A stretch of 64,000 nucleotides of DNA from the NCBI RefSeq assembly GCF_001905125.1, contig NZ_LWLE01000038.1, positions 357,596 to 421,595 of the forward strand. The letters run 5' to 3'. This stretch comes from Streptomyces sp. TSRI0281. GTDB taxonomy: Bacteria; Actinomycetota; Actinomycetes; Streptomycetales; Streptomycetaceae. This document shows positions 16,814-28,733 of the stretch, piece after piece. Made by a program: the position numbers and the translations under genes. Within the stretch, counting starts at the first letter, position 1. Every line of letters begins with the position of its first letter. The notes under the pieces are model-generated. The model saw only the letters and a program-made list of their open reading frames with translations, searched no databases and was not told the DNA's origin.

Positions 16814-16920
16814 CAGCGTTACTTGGATGCGTCAAGCCGAAAAGTTCGGACCAGTACCTCCCGGGGGTGCTGCCGGAGCCCTGTGCAAGCCCTGGTAACG
16901 TGGATGACGCAATTTCGACG

Positions 16921-16954
16921 TCCTTTAAGATCCGTCCAGTGAGGCGGAGAAGGA
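16921..16954 (+). promoter_or_regulatory. PyrR-binding-loop-like hairpin overlapping the pyrR ribosome binding site
   Basis: Lower stem 16921-16925 (TCCTT) pairs with 16950-16954 (AAGGA). A purine-rich bulge (16926-16930) follows, then the upper stem 16931-16936 with 16943-16948 (one G-U pair) and a CAGUGA hexaloop (16937-16942), which fits CNGNGA. The string UCCAGUGAGGC matches the Bacillus PyrR consensus UCCNGNGAGGY. The right lower arm is part of the pyrR Shine-Dalgarno (AGGAGG, 16951-16956), so PyrR-UMP binding would hide it. This is the mode reported for mycobacterial PyrR (translational repression), not attenuation. Confidence 0.75.
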
Positions 16955-16966
16955 GGTCCGTTTCTT

Positions 16967-17551
16967 ATGGACGCACAGCATGACCACACCGGCAACGCGG
17001 CACGCCCCGTTCTTGAGGCGCCCGACATCGCCCGTGTGCTGACCCGAATCGCCCACGAGATCGTCGAACGCGCCAAGGGCGCCGACGACGTGGTGCTGCT
17101 CGGCATCCCGACGCGAGGCGTGTTCCTCGCCCGTCGGCTCGCCGACAAACTCGAAGAGATCACCGGCCGGAACATGCCGGTGGGATCGCTCGACATCACG
17201 ATGTACCGCGACGACCTGAGGATGCGCCCGGCGCGCGCCCTGGCGCGTACCGAGATCCCCGGTGAGGGCATCGAGGGCAGCCTGGTCGTCCTGGTCGACG
17301 ACGTGCTCTTCTCCGGCCGCACGATCCGCGCCGCACTCGACGCGCTCGGCGACATCGGCCGCCCCCGCGCCGTGCAGCTCGCGGTCCTCGTCGACCGCGG
17401 TCACCGCGAACTCCCCATCCGTGCCGACTACGTCGGCAAGAACCTCCCGACGTCGCTGCGGGAAACGGTCAAGGTCCAGCTCGCCGAGGAGGACGGCCGC
17501 GACGCCGTGCTGCTCGGTGTCCAGCAGACCGCCCCTGCGGACGGGCAGTAG
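16967..17551 (+). CDS. pyrR: Bifunctional pyr operon regulator / uracil phosphoribosyltransferase
   Basis: RNA-binding regulator of pyrimidine genes that senses UMP; most members also make UMP from uracil and PRPP. The 194 residues include LLGIPTRGVFLARRL, VGSLDITMYRDDLR (the RNA-contact region characteristic of PyrR) and the PRPP loop VVLVDDVLFSGRTIRAAL. ATG 16967 follows AGGAGG by 10 bases. The hairpin over this ribosome binding site makes autoregulation likely. It heads pyrB-pyrC-(membrane protein)-carA-carB, so repression could spread through translational coupling. Confidence 0.97.
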   Translation: MDAQHDHTGNAARPVLEAPDIARVLTRIAHEIVERAKGADDVVLLGIPTRGVFLARRLADKLEEITGRNMPVGSLDITMYRDDLRMRPARALARTEIPGEGIEGSLVVLVDDVLFSGRTIRAALDALGDIGRPRAVQLAVLVDRGHRELPIRADYVGKNLPTSLRETVKVQLAEEDGRDAVLLGVQQTAPADGQ

Positions 17552-17641
17552 CCACCCTCCCGTACGACCCCCGTCGGGCCGTACGGCCGCTTCCGCACGC
17601 CCGCATGCCTGAAACACCTCCAGCAACCGGAGAACCCCCAG

Positions 17642-18649
17642 ATGATGCGCCACCTCATCTCGGCCGCCGATCTCACCCGCGACGACGCCGTCCTGATCCT
17701 CGACACCGCCGAGGAGATGGCCCGGGTCGCGGACCGGCCGATCAAGAAGCTTCCGACCCTGCGCGGCCGTACCGTCGTCAACCTCTTCTTCGAGGACTCG
17801 ACGCGTACCCGCATCTCCTTCGAGGCCGCCGCCAAGCGCCTCTCCGCCGACGTCATCAACTTCTCCGCGAAGGGCTCGTCCGTCTCCAAGGGCGAGTCGC
17901 TCAAGGACACCGCCCTGACCCTGGAGGCGATGGGCGCGGACGCCGTCGTCATCCGGCACGGCGCCTCCGGCGCGCCGTACCGGCTCGCCACCTCCGGCTG
18001 GATCGACGGCGCCGTCGTCAACGCCGGTGACGGCACCCACGAGCACCCCACCCAGGCGCTCCTGGACGCCTTCACCATGCGCCGCCGGCTGGTCGGCGCC
18101 GACAGCGGCCTGGGCGGCGACCTCGAAGGCCGCCGGATCACCGTCGTCGGCGACATCCTGCACAGCCGGGTCGCCCGCTCCAACGTCCACCTGCTCACCA
18201 CCCTCGGCGCGCACGTCACTCTGGTGGCCCCGCCGACCCTGGTGCCGGTCGGCGTGGAGGCATGGCCCTGCGACGTCAGCTACAGCCTGGACAAGGTGCT
18301 GCCGGACTCCGACGCGGTGATGATGCTGCGTGTGCAGCGTGAGCGGATGAACGCCGCGTACTTCCCGACCGAGCGCGAGTACTCCCGCCGCTACGGCCTG
18401 GACGGCGAGCGCATGGCGAAGATGCCCGGCCACGCCATCGTCATGCACCCCGGCCCCATGGTCCGCGGCATGGAGATCACCGCCGAGGTCGCCGACTCCG
18501 ACCGCTGCACGGTCGTCGAGCAGGTCGCCAACGGGGTCTCGATCCGCATGGCCGTCCTGTACCTGCTGCTCGGCGGTTCCGGGACGGCAACGCCGTCCGC
18601 CGCCCCCGCCGCCAGTTCCGCCCGTACCGAGGAGAACACGAAACCATGA
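17642..18649 (+). CDS. pyrB: Aspartate carbamoyltransferase catalytic subunit
   Basis: Condenses carbamoyl phosphate with aspartate, the first committed step of UMP synthesis. The 335 residues show the carbamoyl-phosphate site STRTRISFE (53-61), GDGTHEHPTQALLDAF, ITVVGDILHSRVARSN and the aspartate-side LRVQRERM, then HPGPMVRG. No pyrI regulatory subunit gene is present, as in other actinobacteria. Two adjacent ATGs (17642 and 17645) could start it. The last ~25 residues are an Ala/Ser/Thr-rich tail. The pyrC ATG overlaps its stop (ATGA). Confidence 0.97.
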   Translation: MMRHLISAADLTRDDAVLILDTAEEMARVADRPIKKLPTLRGRTVVNLFFEDSTRTRISFEAAAKRLSADVINFSAKGSSVSKGESLKDTALTLEAMGADAVVIRHGASGAPYRLATSGWIDGAVVNAGDGTHEHPTQALLDAFTMRRRLVGADSGLGGDLEGRRITVVGDILHSRVARSNVHLLTTLGAHVTLVAPPTLVPVGVEAWPCDVSYSLDKVLPDSDAVMMLRVQRERMNAAYFPTEREYSRRYGLDGERMAKMPGHAIVMHPGPMVRGMEITAEVADSDRCTVVEQVANGVSIRMAVLYLLLGGSGTATPSAAPAASSARTEENTKP

Positions 18650-19932
18650 GCAAGATCCTTATCCGCGGCGCGAAGATCCTCGGCGGCGAGCCGCAGGACG
18701 TCCTGATCGACGGCGAGACCATCGAACGCGTCGGCACCGGCATCGAGGCCGGGGACGCCACGGTCGTCGAGGCGGCGGGCCGGATCCTGCTGCCCGGCCT
18801 GGTCGACCTGCACACCCATCTGCGCGAGCCCGGCCGCGAGGACTCCGAGACCGTCCTGACCGGCACCAAGGCCGCCGCGGTCGGCGGCTTCACCGCCGTG
18901 CACGCCATGGCCAACACCTTCCCGGTCGCCGACACCGCAGGCGTCGTCGAGCAGGTCTGGCGGCTCGGCAAGGAGTCCGGCTACTGCGACGTGCAGCCCA
19001 TCGGGGCCGTCACCGTCGGCCTGGAGGGCAAGCAGCTCGCCGAGCTCGGCGCGATGCACGACTCCGCCGCCGGAGTGAAGGTCTTCTCCGACGACGGCAA
19101 GTGCGTCGACGACGCCGTGATCATGCGCCGCGCCCTGGAGTACGTGAAGGCGTTCGACGGAGTCGTCGCCCAGCACGCCCAGGAGCCCCGCCTCACCGAG
19201 GGCGCCCAGATGAACGAGGGCATCGTCTCGGCCGAGCTGGGTCTCGGCGGCTGGCCCGCCGTCGCCGAGGAGTCGATCATCGCCCGCGATGTCCTCCTCG
19301 CCGCCCATGTCGGCTCCCGGGTGCACATCTGCCACCTCTCGACCGCCGGCTCCGTGGAGATCGTGCGCTGGGCCAAGTCCAAGGGCTGGAACGTCACCGC
19401 CGAGGTCACTCCGCACCACCTGCTCCTCACCGACGAGCTGGTCCGTTCCTACAACCCCGTCTACAAGGTGAACCCGCCGCTGCGCACCGAGGCCGACGTC
19501 ATGGCCCTGCGCGAGGCACTCGCCGACGGCACCATCGACTGCGTCGCCACCGACCACGCCCCGCACCCGCACGAGGACAAGGACTGCGAGTGGGCCGCGG
19601 CCGCCATGGGCATGGTGGGCCTGGAGACCGCGCTCTCCGTCGTCCAGCAGACGATGGTGGACACCGGCCTCATCGACTGGGCGGGCGTCGCCGACCGGAT
19701 GTCCACGCGCCCCGCGGCCATCGGCCGCCTCGAAGGACACGGCCGCCCCGTCTCGGCGGGTGAGCCCGCCAACCTCACCCTGGTCGATCCGGCATACCGT
19801 GGGGTCGTGGACCCCGCAGGCTTCGCGTCCCGCAGCCGCAACACTCCGTACGAGGGTCGCGAGCTGCCGGGCCGTGTCACCCACACCTTCCTGCGGGGCC
19901 GTGCCACGGTCGTCGACGGGAAGCTCGCGTGA
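18646..19932 (+). CDS. pyrC: Dihydroorotase
   Basis: Cyclises carbamoyl-aspartate to dihydroorotate (third step). The 428-residue amidohydrolase carries the zinc motif DLHTHLREPG (His56, His58), GVKVFSDDGKCV, a central His pair (VHICHLSTAGS), TAEVTPHHLLLTDE and the catalytic Asp in ATDHAPHPHEDK. It has the size and motifs of the class I, bacterial long form. It overlaps pyrB by four bases and the next membrane-protein gene by four bases, so it is a coupled operon member. Confidence 0.97.
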   Translation: MSKILIRGAKILGGEPQDVLIDGETIERVGTGIEAGDATVVEAAGRILLPGLVDLHTHLREPGREDSETVLTGTKAAAVGGFTAVHAMANTFPVADTAGVVEQVWRLGKESGYCDVQPIGAVTVGLEGKQLAELGAMHDSAAGVKVFSDDGKCVDDAVIMRRALEYVKAFDGVVAQHAQEPRLTEGAQMNEGIVSAELGLGGWPAVAEESIIARDVLLAAHVGSRVHICHLSTAGSVEIVRWAKSKGWNVTAEVTPHHLLLTDELVRSYNPVYKVNPPLRTEADVMALREALADGTIDCVATDHAPHPHEDKDCEWAAAAMGMVGLETALSVVQQTMVDTGLIDWAGVADRMSTRPAAIGRLEGHGRPVSAGEPANLTLVDPAYRGVVDPAGFASRSRNTPYEGRELPGRVTHTFLRGRATVVDGKLA

Positions 19933-20507
19933 CAACACTCACCCCCCTGTACCAGCTGGCCGCCGAACAGAAGTCGGCCGAAGTGACCGACTGGTCCGCC
20001 CGCGTCAGCTGGGTCCTCGGACTGCTCGTCCTGGTCGCCTTCGTCTACTGGCTGATGCGCCAGGGCTGGAAGTGGCGCGCCACCCTCCAGTCCGGCCTGC
20101 CGGAACTCGCGACCACCCCGGACGGCTTCGCGGACGACGAGCCGCTGCTGACCCTCACCGGCCGCTACCACGCCTCGACGACCGCCGGGCAGTGGCTCGA
20201 CCGGATCGTCGCGCACGGCCTGGGCACCCGCAGCAGGGTCGAGCTCACGCTCACCGCGAGGGGCCTGGACGTCGTACGCCCCGGCGCGGCCGGATTCTTC
20301 GTCCCGGCCGCCGCCCTGCGCGAGGCCCGCCTCGACAAGGCGCTCGCGGGCAAGGTCCTCCCCGAGGGCGGCCTGCTGATCATCACCTGGGCGCACGGCG
20401 ACCAGCTGATCGACTCGGGATTCCGCTCCGACCACGCGGCCGGACACCAGGCCTGGGCGGACGCCGTCAACCACCTCACCAGCACTACGGAAGGCACCGC
20501 ACGATGA
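19929..20507 (+). CDS. Membrane-anchored PH-like-domain protein inside the pyr operon
   Basis: The 192 residues have one transmembrane helix at about 24-43 (RVSWVLGLLVLVAFVYWLM). A soluble part of beta-rich character follows (LLTLTGRYHASTTAGQWLDRIVAHGLGTRS, then LTLTARGLDVVRPGAAGFFVPAAALREARL), resembling the PH-like domain assigned to streptomycete homologues. The function is unknown. It is wedged between pyrC and carA with four-base overlaps on both sides, and the same placement in other streptomycetes (from memory) suggests selection for co-expression. A regulatory or membrane-tethering role for carbamoyl-phosphate synthesis would be speculation. Confidence 0.85.
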   Translation: MTTLTPLYQLAAEQKSAEVTDWSARVSWVLGLLVLVAFVYWLMRQGWKWRATLQSGLPELATTPDGFADDEPLLTLTGRYHASTTAGQWLDRIVAHGLGTRSRVELTLTARGLDVVRPGAAGFFVPAAALREARLDKALAGKVLPEGGLLIITWAHGDQLIDSGFRSDHAAGHQAWADAVNHLTSTTEGTAR

Positions 20508-21653
20508 CGATCTCCCACCCGGGGAACGCCTCGAAGAGGGCAGCGGCGTCCCCCGCCGTACTCGTCCTGGAGGACGGCCGCTCCTTCCGCGGCCGCGCCT
20601 ACGGCGCCGTCGGGGAGACCTTCGGCGAGGCGGTGTTCTCCACCGGCATGACCGGCTACCAGGAGACGCTGACCGACCCCTCGTACCACCGCCAGGTCGT
20701 CGTGATGACCGCCCCGCACGTCGGCAACACCGGTGTGAACGACGAGGACCCCGAGTCGCAGCGGATCTGGGTCTCCGGATACGTCGTACGCGACCCTGCC
20801 CGGGTGCCCTCCAACTGGCGCTCGCGGCGCTCGCTCGACGAGGAGCTGGAGCGCCAGGGCGTCGTCGGCATCAGCGGCATCGACACCCGCGCGCTCACCC
20901 GCCACCTGCGCGAGCGCGGCGCCATGCGCGTCGGCATCTTCTCCGGGAACGCCATCGCCGACGAGGGCATGCTCCTCGCCAAGGTGCGCCAGGCCCCCGA
21001 GATGAGCGGCGCCGACCTCTCCGCCGAGGTCGCGACCAAGGAGGCGTACGTCGTCCCCGCGATCGGCACCAAGAAGTTCACCGTCGCCGCGATCGACCTC
21101 GGCATCAAGGGCATGACCCCGCACCGCATGGCCGAGCGCGGCATCGAGGTGCACGTCCTGCCCGCCACCGCCACCCTGGAGGAGGTGTACGCGGTGAAGC
21201 CCGACGGCGTCTTCTTCTCCAACGGCCCCGGCGACCCGTCCACCGCCGAGCACCCCGTCGCCGTCATGCGCGGCGTCCTGGAGCGGCGGACCCCGCTCTT
21301 CGGCATCTGCTTCGGCAACCAGATCCTGGGCCGCGCCCTCGGCTTCGGCACCTACAAGCTGAAGTACGGCCACCGCGGCATCAACCAGCCCGTGCAGGAC
21401 CGCACGACCGGCAAGGTCGAGGTCACCGCGCACAACCACGGCTTCGCCGTCGACGCCCCGCTCGACAAGGTGTCCGACACCGAGTTCGGCCGCGCCGAGG
21501 TCTCCCACGTCTGCCTGAACGACCAGGTCGTCGAGGGGCTCCAGCTCCTGGACCGGCCGGCCTTCAGCGTCCAGTACCACCCCGAAGCCGCCGCGGGCCC
21601 GCACGACGCCGCGTACCTCTTCGACCGTTTCGTTTCCCTGATGGAGGGCCAGC

Positions 21654-21661
<8 letters not shown>
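20504..21661 (+). CDS. carA: Carbamoyl-phosphate synthase small subunit
   Basis: Glutaminase subunit that passes ammonia to CarB. The 385 residues have the CarA N-terminal domain (LVLEDGRSFRGRAYG, FSTGMTGYQETLTDPSY) and a class I glutamine amidotransferase domain with nucleophile Cys269 in FGICFGNQILG and the C-terminal His-Glu pair in QYHPEAA. ATG 20504 overlaps the preceding stop (ATGA). The carB GTG lies eight bases before its stop. Confidence 0.97.
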
Positions 21662-24962
<3,301 letters not shown>

Positions 24963-24970
24963 CAGCCGGC

Positions 24971-24998
24971 AGGGGGACACCGGAAACGGTGTCCCCCT
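24971..24998 (+). terminator. 12-bp GAAA-tetraloop hairpin between carB and pyrD
   Basis: AGGGGGACACCG (24971-24982) pairs fully with CGGTGTCCCCCT (24987-24998) across a GAAA tetraloop. It starts 9 bases after the carB stop and is followed by a pyrimidine-rich CTCT. Because pyrD and pyrF lie on the same strand only 80 bases on, it may be a partial terminator or a 3' stabiliser that gives pyrDF a different expression level. Confidence 0.75.
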
Positions 24999-25078
24999 CT
25001 CTGTGAGCCCCGCTCTCCGTGAGCCCCCGCCGAGCACCGTCGGCACGCCGAGCACCTGAGCACATCGAGGACACCCAG

Positions 25079-26188
25079 ATGTACAAGTTCTTCTTCCAGC
25101 TGGTCTTCAAGCGGATGGACCCGGAGCAGGCGCACCACCTGGCCTTCCGCTGGATCCGCCTCGCCGCCCGCATCCCCGTACTGCGCACCTTCGTCGCCGC
25201 CGCGCTCGCCCCGCGCCACAGGGAGCTGCGCACCGAGGCCCTCGGACTGCGGATGCACGGCCCCTTCGGGCTCGCCGCGGGCTTCGACAAGAACGCCGTC
25301 GCGATCGACGGCATGTCGATGCTCGGCTTCGACCACATCGAGATCGGTACGGTCACCGGCGAACCGCAGCCCGGCAACCCCAAGAAGCGGCTCTTCCGCC
25401 TCGTCGCGGACCGCGCGCTGATCAACCGCATGGGCTTCAACAACGAGGGCTCCGCCACCGTGGCCGAGCGCCTCGCCGCCCGCAACCCGGTCTTCCGGAC
25501 CACGGTCGGCGTCAACATCGGCAAGACCAAGGTGGTCCCCGAGGCCGAGGCGGTCGCCGACTACGTGAAGTCCACCGAGCGCCTCGCCGCGCACGCCGAC
25601 TACCTCGTGGTGAACGTCTCCTCGCCCAACACGCCCGGCCTGCGCAACCTCCAGGCCACCGAGGCGCTGCGCCCGCTGCTCTCCGCGGTGCGCGAGGCCG
25701 CCGACCGCACGGTCACCGGCCGCCGGGTCCCGCTGCTCGTCAAGATCGCCCCGGACCTCGCGGACGAGGACGTCGACGCGGTCGCCGACCTCGCGGTCGA
25801 GCTCGGCCTGGACGGCATCATCGCCACCAACACCACGATCGCCCGAGACGGCCTCGGCCTGAAGTCCTCGCCCTCCCTGGTCAAGGAGGCGGGCGGGCTC
25901 TCCGGGGCACCCCTCAAGGAGCGCTCCCTGGAGGTCCTGAGCCGCCTGTACGCCCGTGTGGGCGACGAGATCACCCTCGTGGGCGTCGGGGGCATCGAGA
26001 ACGCCGAGGACGCCTGGCAGCGCATCCTGGCCGGCGCCACGCTCGTGCAGGGCTACAGCGCCTTCATCTACGAGGGCCCGTTCTACGCCCGCGCCATCCA
26101 CAAGGGGCTGGCCGCACGCCTGGCCGCCTCCCCGTACGCCACGCTCGCCGATGCCGTCGGCGCCGAGACCCGGAAGGTGTCGCAGTGA
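25079..26188 (+). CDS. pyrD: Dihydroorotate dehydrogenase, class 2 (quinone-linked)
   Basis: Oxidises dihydroorotate to orotate with FMN and passes electrons to membrane quinone. The 369 residues start with the class 2 membrane-association helices (MYKFFFQLVFKRMDPEQAHH) and then the FMN barrel: AAGFDKNAVAIDGM, EIGTVTGEPQPGNPKKRLFRL, NRMGFNNEG and VNVSSPNTPGLRNLQ with the class 2 Ser base. ATG 25079 is chosen because the extended frame back to 25019 is Arg/Pro-rich and not conserved. GAGGACACCCAG supplies the ribosome binding site. Confidence 0.97.
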   Translation: MYKFFFQLVFKRMDPEQAHHLAFRWIRLAARIPVLRTFVAAALAPRHRELRTEALGLRMHGPFGLAAGFDKNAVAIDGMSMLGFDHIEIGTVTGEPQPGNPKKRLFRLVADRALINRMGFNNEGSATVAERLAARNPVFRTTVGVNIGKTKVVPEAEAVADYVKSTERLAAHADYLVVNVSSPNTPGLRNLQATEALRPLLSAVREAADRTVTGRRVPLLVKIAPDLADEDVDAVADLAVELGLDGIIATNTTIARDGLGLKSSPSLVKEAGGLSGAPLKERSLEVLSRLYARVGDEITLVGVGGIENAEDAWQRILAGATLVQGYSAFIYEGPFYARAIHKGLAARLAASPYATLADAVGAETRKVSQ

Positions 26189-27024
26189 CCCCCGAACCCT
26201 TCGGCGCACGCCTGCGCCACGCCATGGACACCCGCGGGCCGCTCTGCGTCGGCATCGACCCGCACGCCTCGCTGCTCACCTCCTGGGGCCTGAGCGACGA
26301 CATCGCGGGCCTGGAACGCTTCACCCGTACGGTCGTGGAGGCCCTGGCCGACCGGGTCGCCGTGCTCAAGCCGCAGTCCGCGTTCTTCGAGCGGTTCGGC
26401 TCGCGCGGGATCGCCGTGCTGGAGAAGGCCGTCGCCGAGGCGCGGGCGGCCGGCGCGCTGGTCCTGATGGACGCCAAGCGCGGCGACATCGGCTCCACGA
26501 TGGGCGCCTACGCGGCGACCTACCTGGACAAGGACTCGCCGCTGTTCTCGGACGCGGTCACCGTCTCGCCCTATCTCGGCTTCGGTTCGCTGCGTCCGGC
26601 GCTGGACGCGGCAGCGGTCTCCGGCACAGGGGTCTTCGTGCTCGCCCTCACCTCCAACCCGGAGGGTGCCCAGGTGCAGCGGGCCACCGCGGCCGACGGC
26701 CGTTCGCTCGCCCAGCTGATGCTCGACCACATGGCCGCGGAGAACGAGGGCGTCACGCCGCTCGGCTCTGTCGGCGCGGTGGTCGGTGCCACGCTCGGCG
26801 ACGCGGGGGTGAATCTGGCCATCAACGGCCCGCTGCTCGCCCCCGGCATCGGCGCCCAGGGCGCGACCCCCGCCGATCTGCCGGCGGTGTTCGGCGACGC
26901 GGTGGGCAATGTGGTGCCCAGCGTGAGCCGGGGCGTGCTGCGCCACGGTCCGGACGCGTCAGGGCTGCGCGAAGCGGCCGAACGGTTCGCGGACGAGGTC
27001 CGCGAGGCCGTGGCCGGGAGCTGA
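26185..27024 (+). CDS. pyrF: Orotidine-5'-phosphate decarboxylase (type 2)
   Basis: Decarboxylates OMP to UMP, the last step. The 279-residue length and the active-site string MDAKRGDIGSTM place it in the type 2 (mycobacterial/actinobacterial) subfamily. LCVGIDPHASLL, AVLKPQSAFFERFG and the phosphate-gripper region GVNLAINGPLLAPGIGAQG are also present. The GTG start overlaps the pyrD stop (GTGA). A U-tract terminator stands 66 bases after the stop and closes the pyr gene run. Confidence 0.97.
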   Translation: MTPEPFGARLRHAMDTRGPLCVGIDPHASLLTSWGLSDDIAGLERFTRTVVEALADRVAVLKPQSAFFERFGSRGIAVLEKAVAEARAAGALVLMDAKRGDIGSTMGAYAATYLDKDSPLFSDAVTVSPYLGFGSLRPALDAAAVSGTGVFVLALTSNPEGAQVQRATAADGRSLAQLMLDHMAAENEGVTPLGSVGAVVGATLGDAGVNLAINGPLLAPGIGAQGATPADLPAVFGDAVGNVVPSVSRGVLRHGPDASGLREAAERFADEVREAVAGS

Positions 27025-27089
27025 CCCTGACACGTTTGCAGCGTGTTGACGAATTCCTGACCCGAAATCCCTGCCATTTCGCCGGAAAT

Positions 27090-27121
27090 GTCCTGGTCGG
27101 TTGAGGCTGACCAGGACTTTT
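27090..27121 (+). terminator. pyrF terminator with U tract
   Basis: GTCCTGGTC (27090-27098) pairs with GACCAGGAC (27109-27117) over a 10-base loop, and TTTT (27118-27121) follows at once. This is the most canonical Rho-independent terminator in the window. Confidence 0.9.
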
Positions 27122-27270
27122 CGTCCGTTCTCGCTGACTCAGACGGCCTTGGCCGCTAGTCTCCGTCGAGAGCCAACGAGCACAGGTTGTTTCGTTGCTC
27201 ACCAGGTGTGGGGCGACTAGGTTCCTCACCGGTCCGTATCCGACAGATCGACATCCGAGGTGACGTAGGC

Positions 27271-27594
27271 GTGGCTCTTCCGCCCCTTACCCCTGAACAG
27301 CGCGCAGCCGCGCTCGAAAAGGCCGCCGCGGCTCGCCGGGAGCGGGCCGAGGTCAAGAATCGACTCAAGCACTCCGGTGCCTCGCTCCAAGAAGTCATCA
27401 AGCAGGGCCAGGAGAACGACGTCATCGGCAAGATGAAGGTCTCCGCACTCCTTGAATCCCTGCCGGGCGTGGGCAAGGTCCGCGCCAAGCAGATCATGGA
27501 GCGTCTCGGGATCTCCGAGAGCCGCCGAGTCCGGGGTCTCGGCTCCAACCAGATCGCATCCCTGGAGCGTGAGTTCGGCGGCACCGCCGCCTGA
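27271..27594 (+). CDS. mihF: Actinobacterial integration host factor (sIHF/mIHF)
   Basis: Small nucleoid-associated protein that binds DNA through a helix-two turns-helix domain and affects supercoiling, sporulation and antibiotic production in Streptomyces. GTG 27271 gives 107 residues, the known size of S. coelicolor sIHF, beginning ALPPLTPEQRAAALEKAAAA. The long N-terminal helix is followed by the DNA-binding core SALLESLPGVGKVRAKQIMERLGI and SRRVRGLGSNQIASLEREF. GAGGTGA lies about eight bases upstream. The frame open back to 27187 is not conserved. gmk starts 38 bases downstream. Confidence 0.96.
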   Translation: MALPPLTPEQRAAALEKAAAARRERAEVKNRLKHSGASLQEVIKQGQENDVIGKMKVSALLESLPGVGKVRAKQIMERLGISESRRVRGLGSNQIASLEREFGGTAA

Positions 27595-27632
27595 CGTTCT
27601 CAGGCACTCCTGAGAACCTGGATAATCGCTCC

Positions 27633-28250
27633 ATGGCTGCAACATCCCGGGGGACGTCCCCCGTACCCCCGGACGTACGTCCGCGGCTGACCGTGCTCTC
27701 CGGCCCCTCGGGTGTCGGCAAGAGCACGGTCGTCGCTCATATGCGCAAGGTTCACCCCGAGGTATGGCTCTCCGTGTCGGCGACGACCCGTAGGCCACGC
27801 CCCGGGGAGAGCGACGGCGTCCACTACTTCTTCGTGGACGACGAGGAGTTCGACAAGCTCGTCGCCAACGGTGAACTGCTGGAGTGGGCCGAGTTCGCGG
27901 GCAACCGGTACGGCACGCCGCGCCGGGCCGTCCTCGACCGCCTGGAGGCAGGTGAGCCGGTCCTGCTGGAGATCGATCTCCAGGGGGCCCGGCTGGTCCG
28001 CCAGTCGATGGCCGACGCGCGCCTGGTCTTCCTGGCTCCGCCGAGCTGGGAAGAACTGGTGCGCCGGCTCACCGGCCGCGGCACCGAACCGCCCGAGGTC
28101 ATCGAGCGCAGGCTCGCCGCCGCCAAGATCGAACTGGCCGCCGAGGCCGAGTTCGATACGACGCTGGTCAACACCTCCGTCGAGGATGTGGCCCGTGAGC
28201 TGCTAACCTTGATGTTGCAGGCTTCCGCCCACCGTGACAGCAGCGACTGA
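27633..28250 (+). CDS. gmk: Guanylate kinase
   Basis: Phosphorylates GMP to GDP with ATP. The 205-residue protein has the P-loop LSGPSGVGKST (residues 22-32) and the GMP-binding segment VSATTRRPRPGESDGVHYFFVDDEEF. LEWAEFAGNRYGTPR, LEIDLQGARLVRQ and the lid and C-terminal helices follow. The first ~18 residues (ATSRGTSPVPPDVRPR) are a non-conserved leader. It sits between mihF and rpoZ, the usual actinobacterial arrangement. Confidence 0.97.
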   Translation: MAATSRGTSPVPPDVRPRLTVLSGPSGVGKSTVVAHMRKVHPEVWLSVSATTRRPRPGESDGVHYFFVDDEEFDKLVANGELLEWAEFAGNRYGTPRRAVLDRLEAGEPVLLEIDLQGARLVRQSMADARLVFLAPPSWEELVRRLTGRGTEPPEVIERRLAAAKIELAAEAEFDTTLVNTSVEDVARELLTLMLQASAHRDSSD

Positions 28251-28284
28251 ATCTCACGGAGCACCATCCGGCGGATGCTGCACT

Positions 28285-28302
28285 ATCAAAGATTTCTTTG
28301 AT
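28285..28302 (+). other. A+T-rich hairpin between gmk and rpoZ
   Basis: ATCAAAG (28285-28291) pairs with CTTTGAT (28296-28302) over a four-base loop, in one of the few A+T-rich islands of the core region. It ends 25 bases before the rpoZ start. It may be a processing site or part of a promoter or operator for rpoZ. Confidence 0.5.
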
Positions 28303-28327
28303 CTTTACCCCCTTCGGAAGGCAGAGA

Positions 28328-28600
28328 GTGTCCTCTTCCATCACCACGCCCGAGGGCATCATCAACCCGCCGATTGATGAGCTCCTTGAGGCCACCGACT
28401 CGAAGTACAGCCTTGTGATCTACGCCGCCAAGCGCGCGCGCCAGATCAACGCGTACTACTCGCAGCTCGGCGAAGGTCTCCTGGAGTACGTCGGTCCGCT
28501 CGTCGACACCCACGTGCACGAGAAGCCGCTCTCGATCGCGCTCCGCGAGATCAACGCGGGTCTGCTGACCTCCGAGCCCATCGAGGGCCCCGCGCAGTAG
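28328..28600 (+). CDS. rpoZ: RNA polymerase omega subunit
   Basis: Small subunit that chaperones beta-prime into the polymerase. GTG 28328 gives 90 residues beginning SSSITTPEGIINPPIDELLEA, as in other streptomycetes. The omega core is KYSLVIYAAKRARQINAYY, followed by LSIALREINAGLL. A frame extension to 28298 is not conserved. A strong hairpin follows at 28619. Confidence 0.97.
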   Translation: MSSSITTPEGIINPPIDELLEATDSKYSLVIYAAKRARQINAYYSQLGEGLLEYVGPLVDTHVHEKPLSIALREINAGLLTSEPIEGPAQ

Positions 28601-28618
28601 GCGGAAAAGCACCTTCAT

Positions 28619-28651
28619 CTCAGGCCCGGCGGGCATTCCGCCGGGCCTGAG
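28619..28651 (+). terminator. rpoZ terminator
   Basis: CTCAGGCCCGGCGG (28619-28632) pairs perfectly with CCGCCGGGCCTGAG (28638-28651) over a five-base loop, 18 bases after the rpoZ stop. It stands 82 bases before the coaBC start, so coaBC needs its own promoter or read-through. Confidence 0.85.
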
Positions 28652-28733
28652 GTGTGTCCCGGGGTCCCGTGCGGGCGGTCACCGACGGGTGAGGCAGCAT
28701 GGGGTGACACGTAGCCGAGTGCGGGGAGACGCA

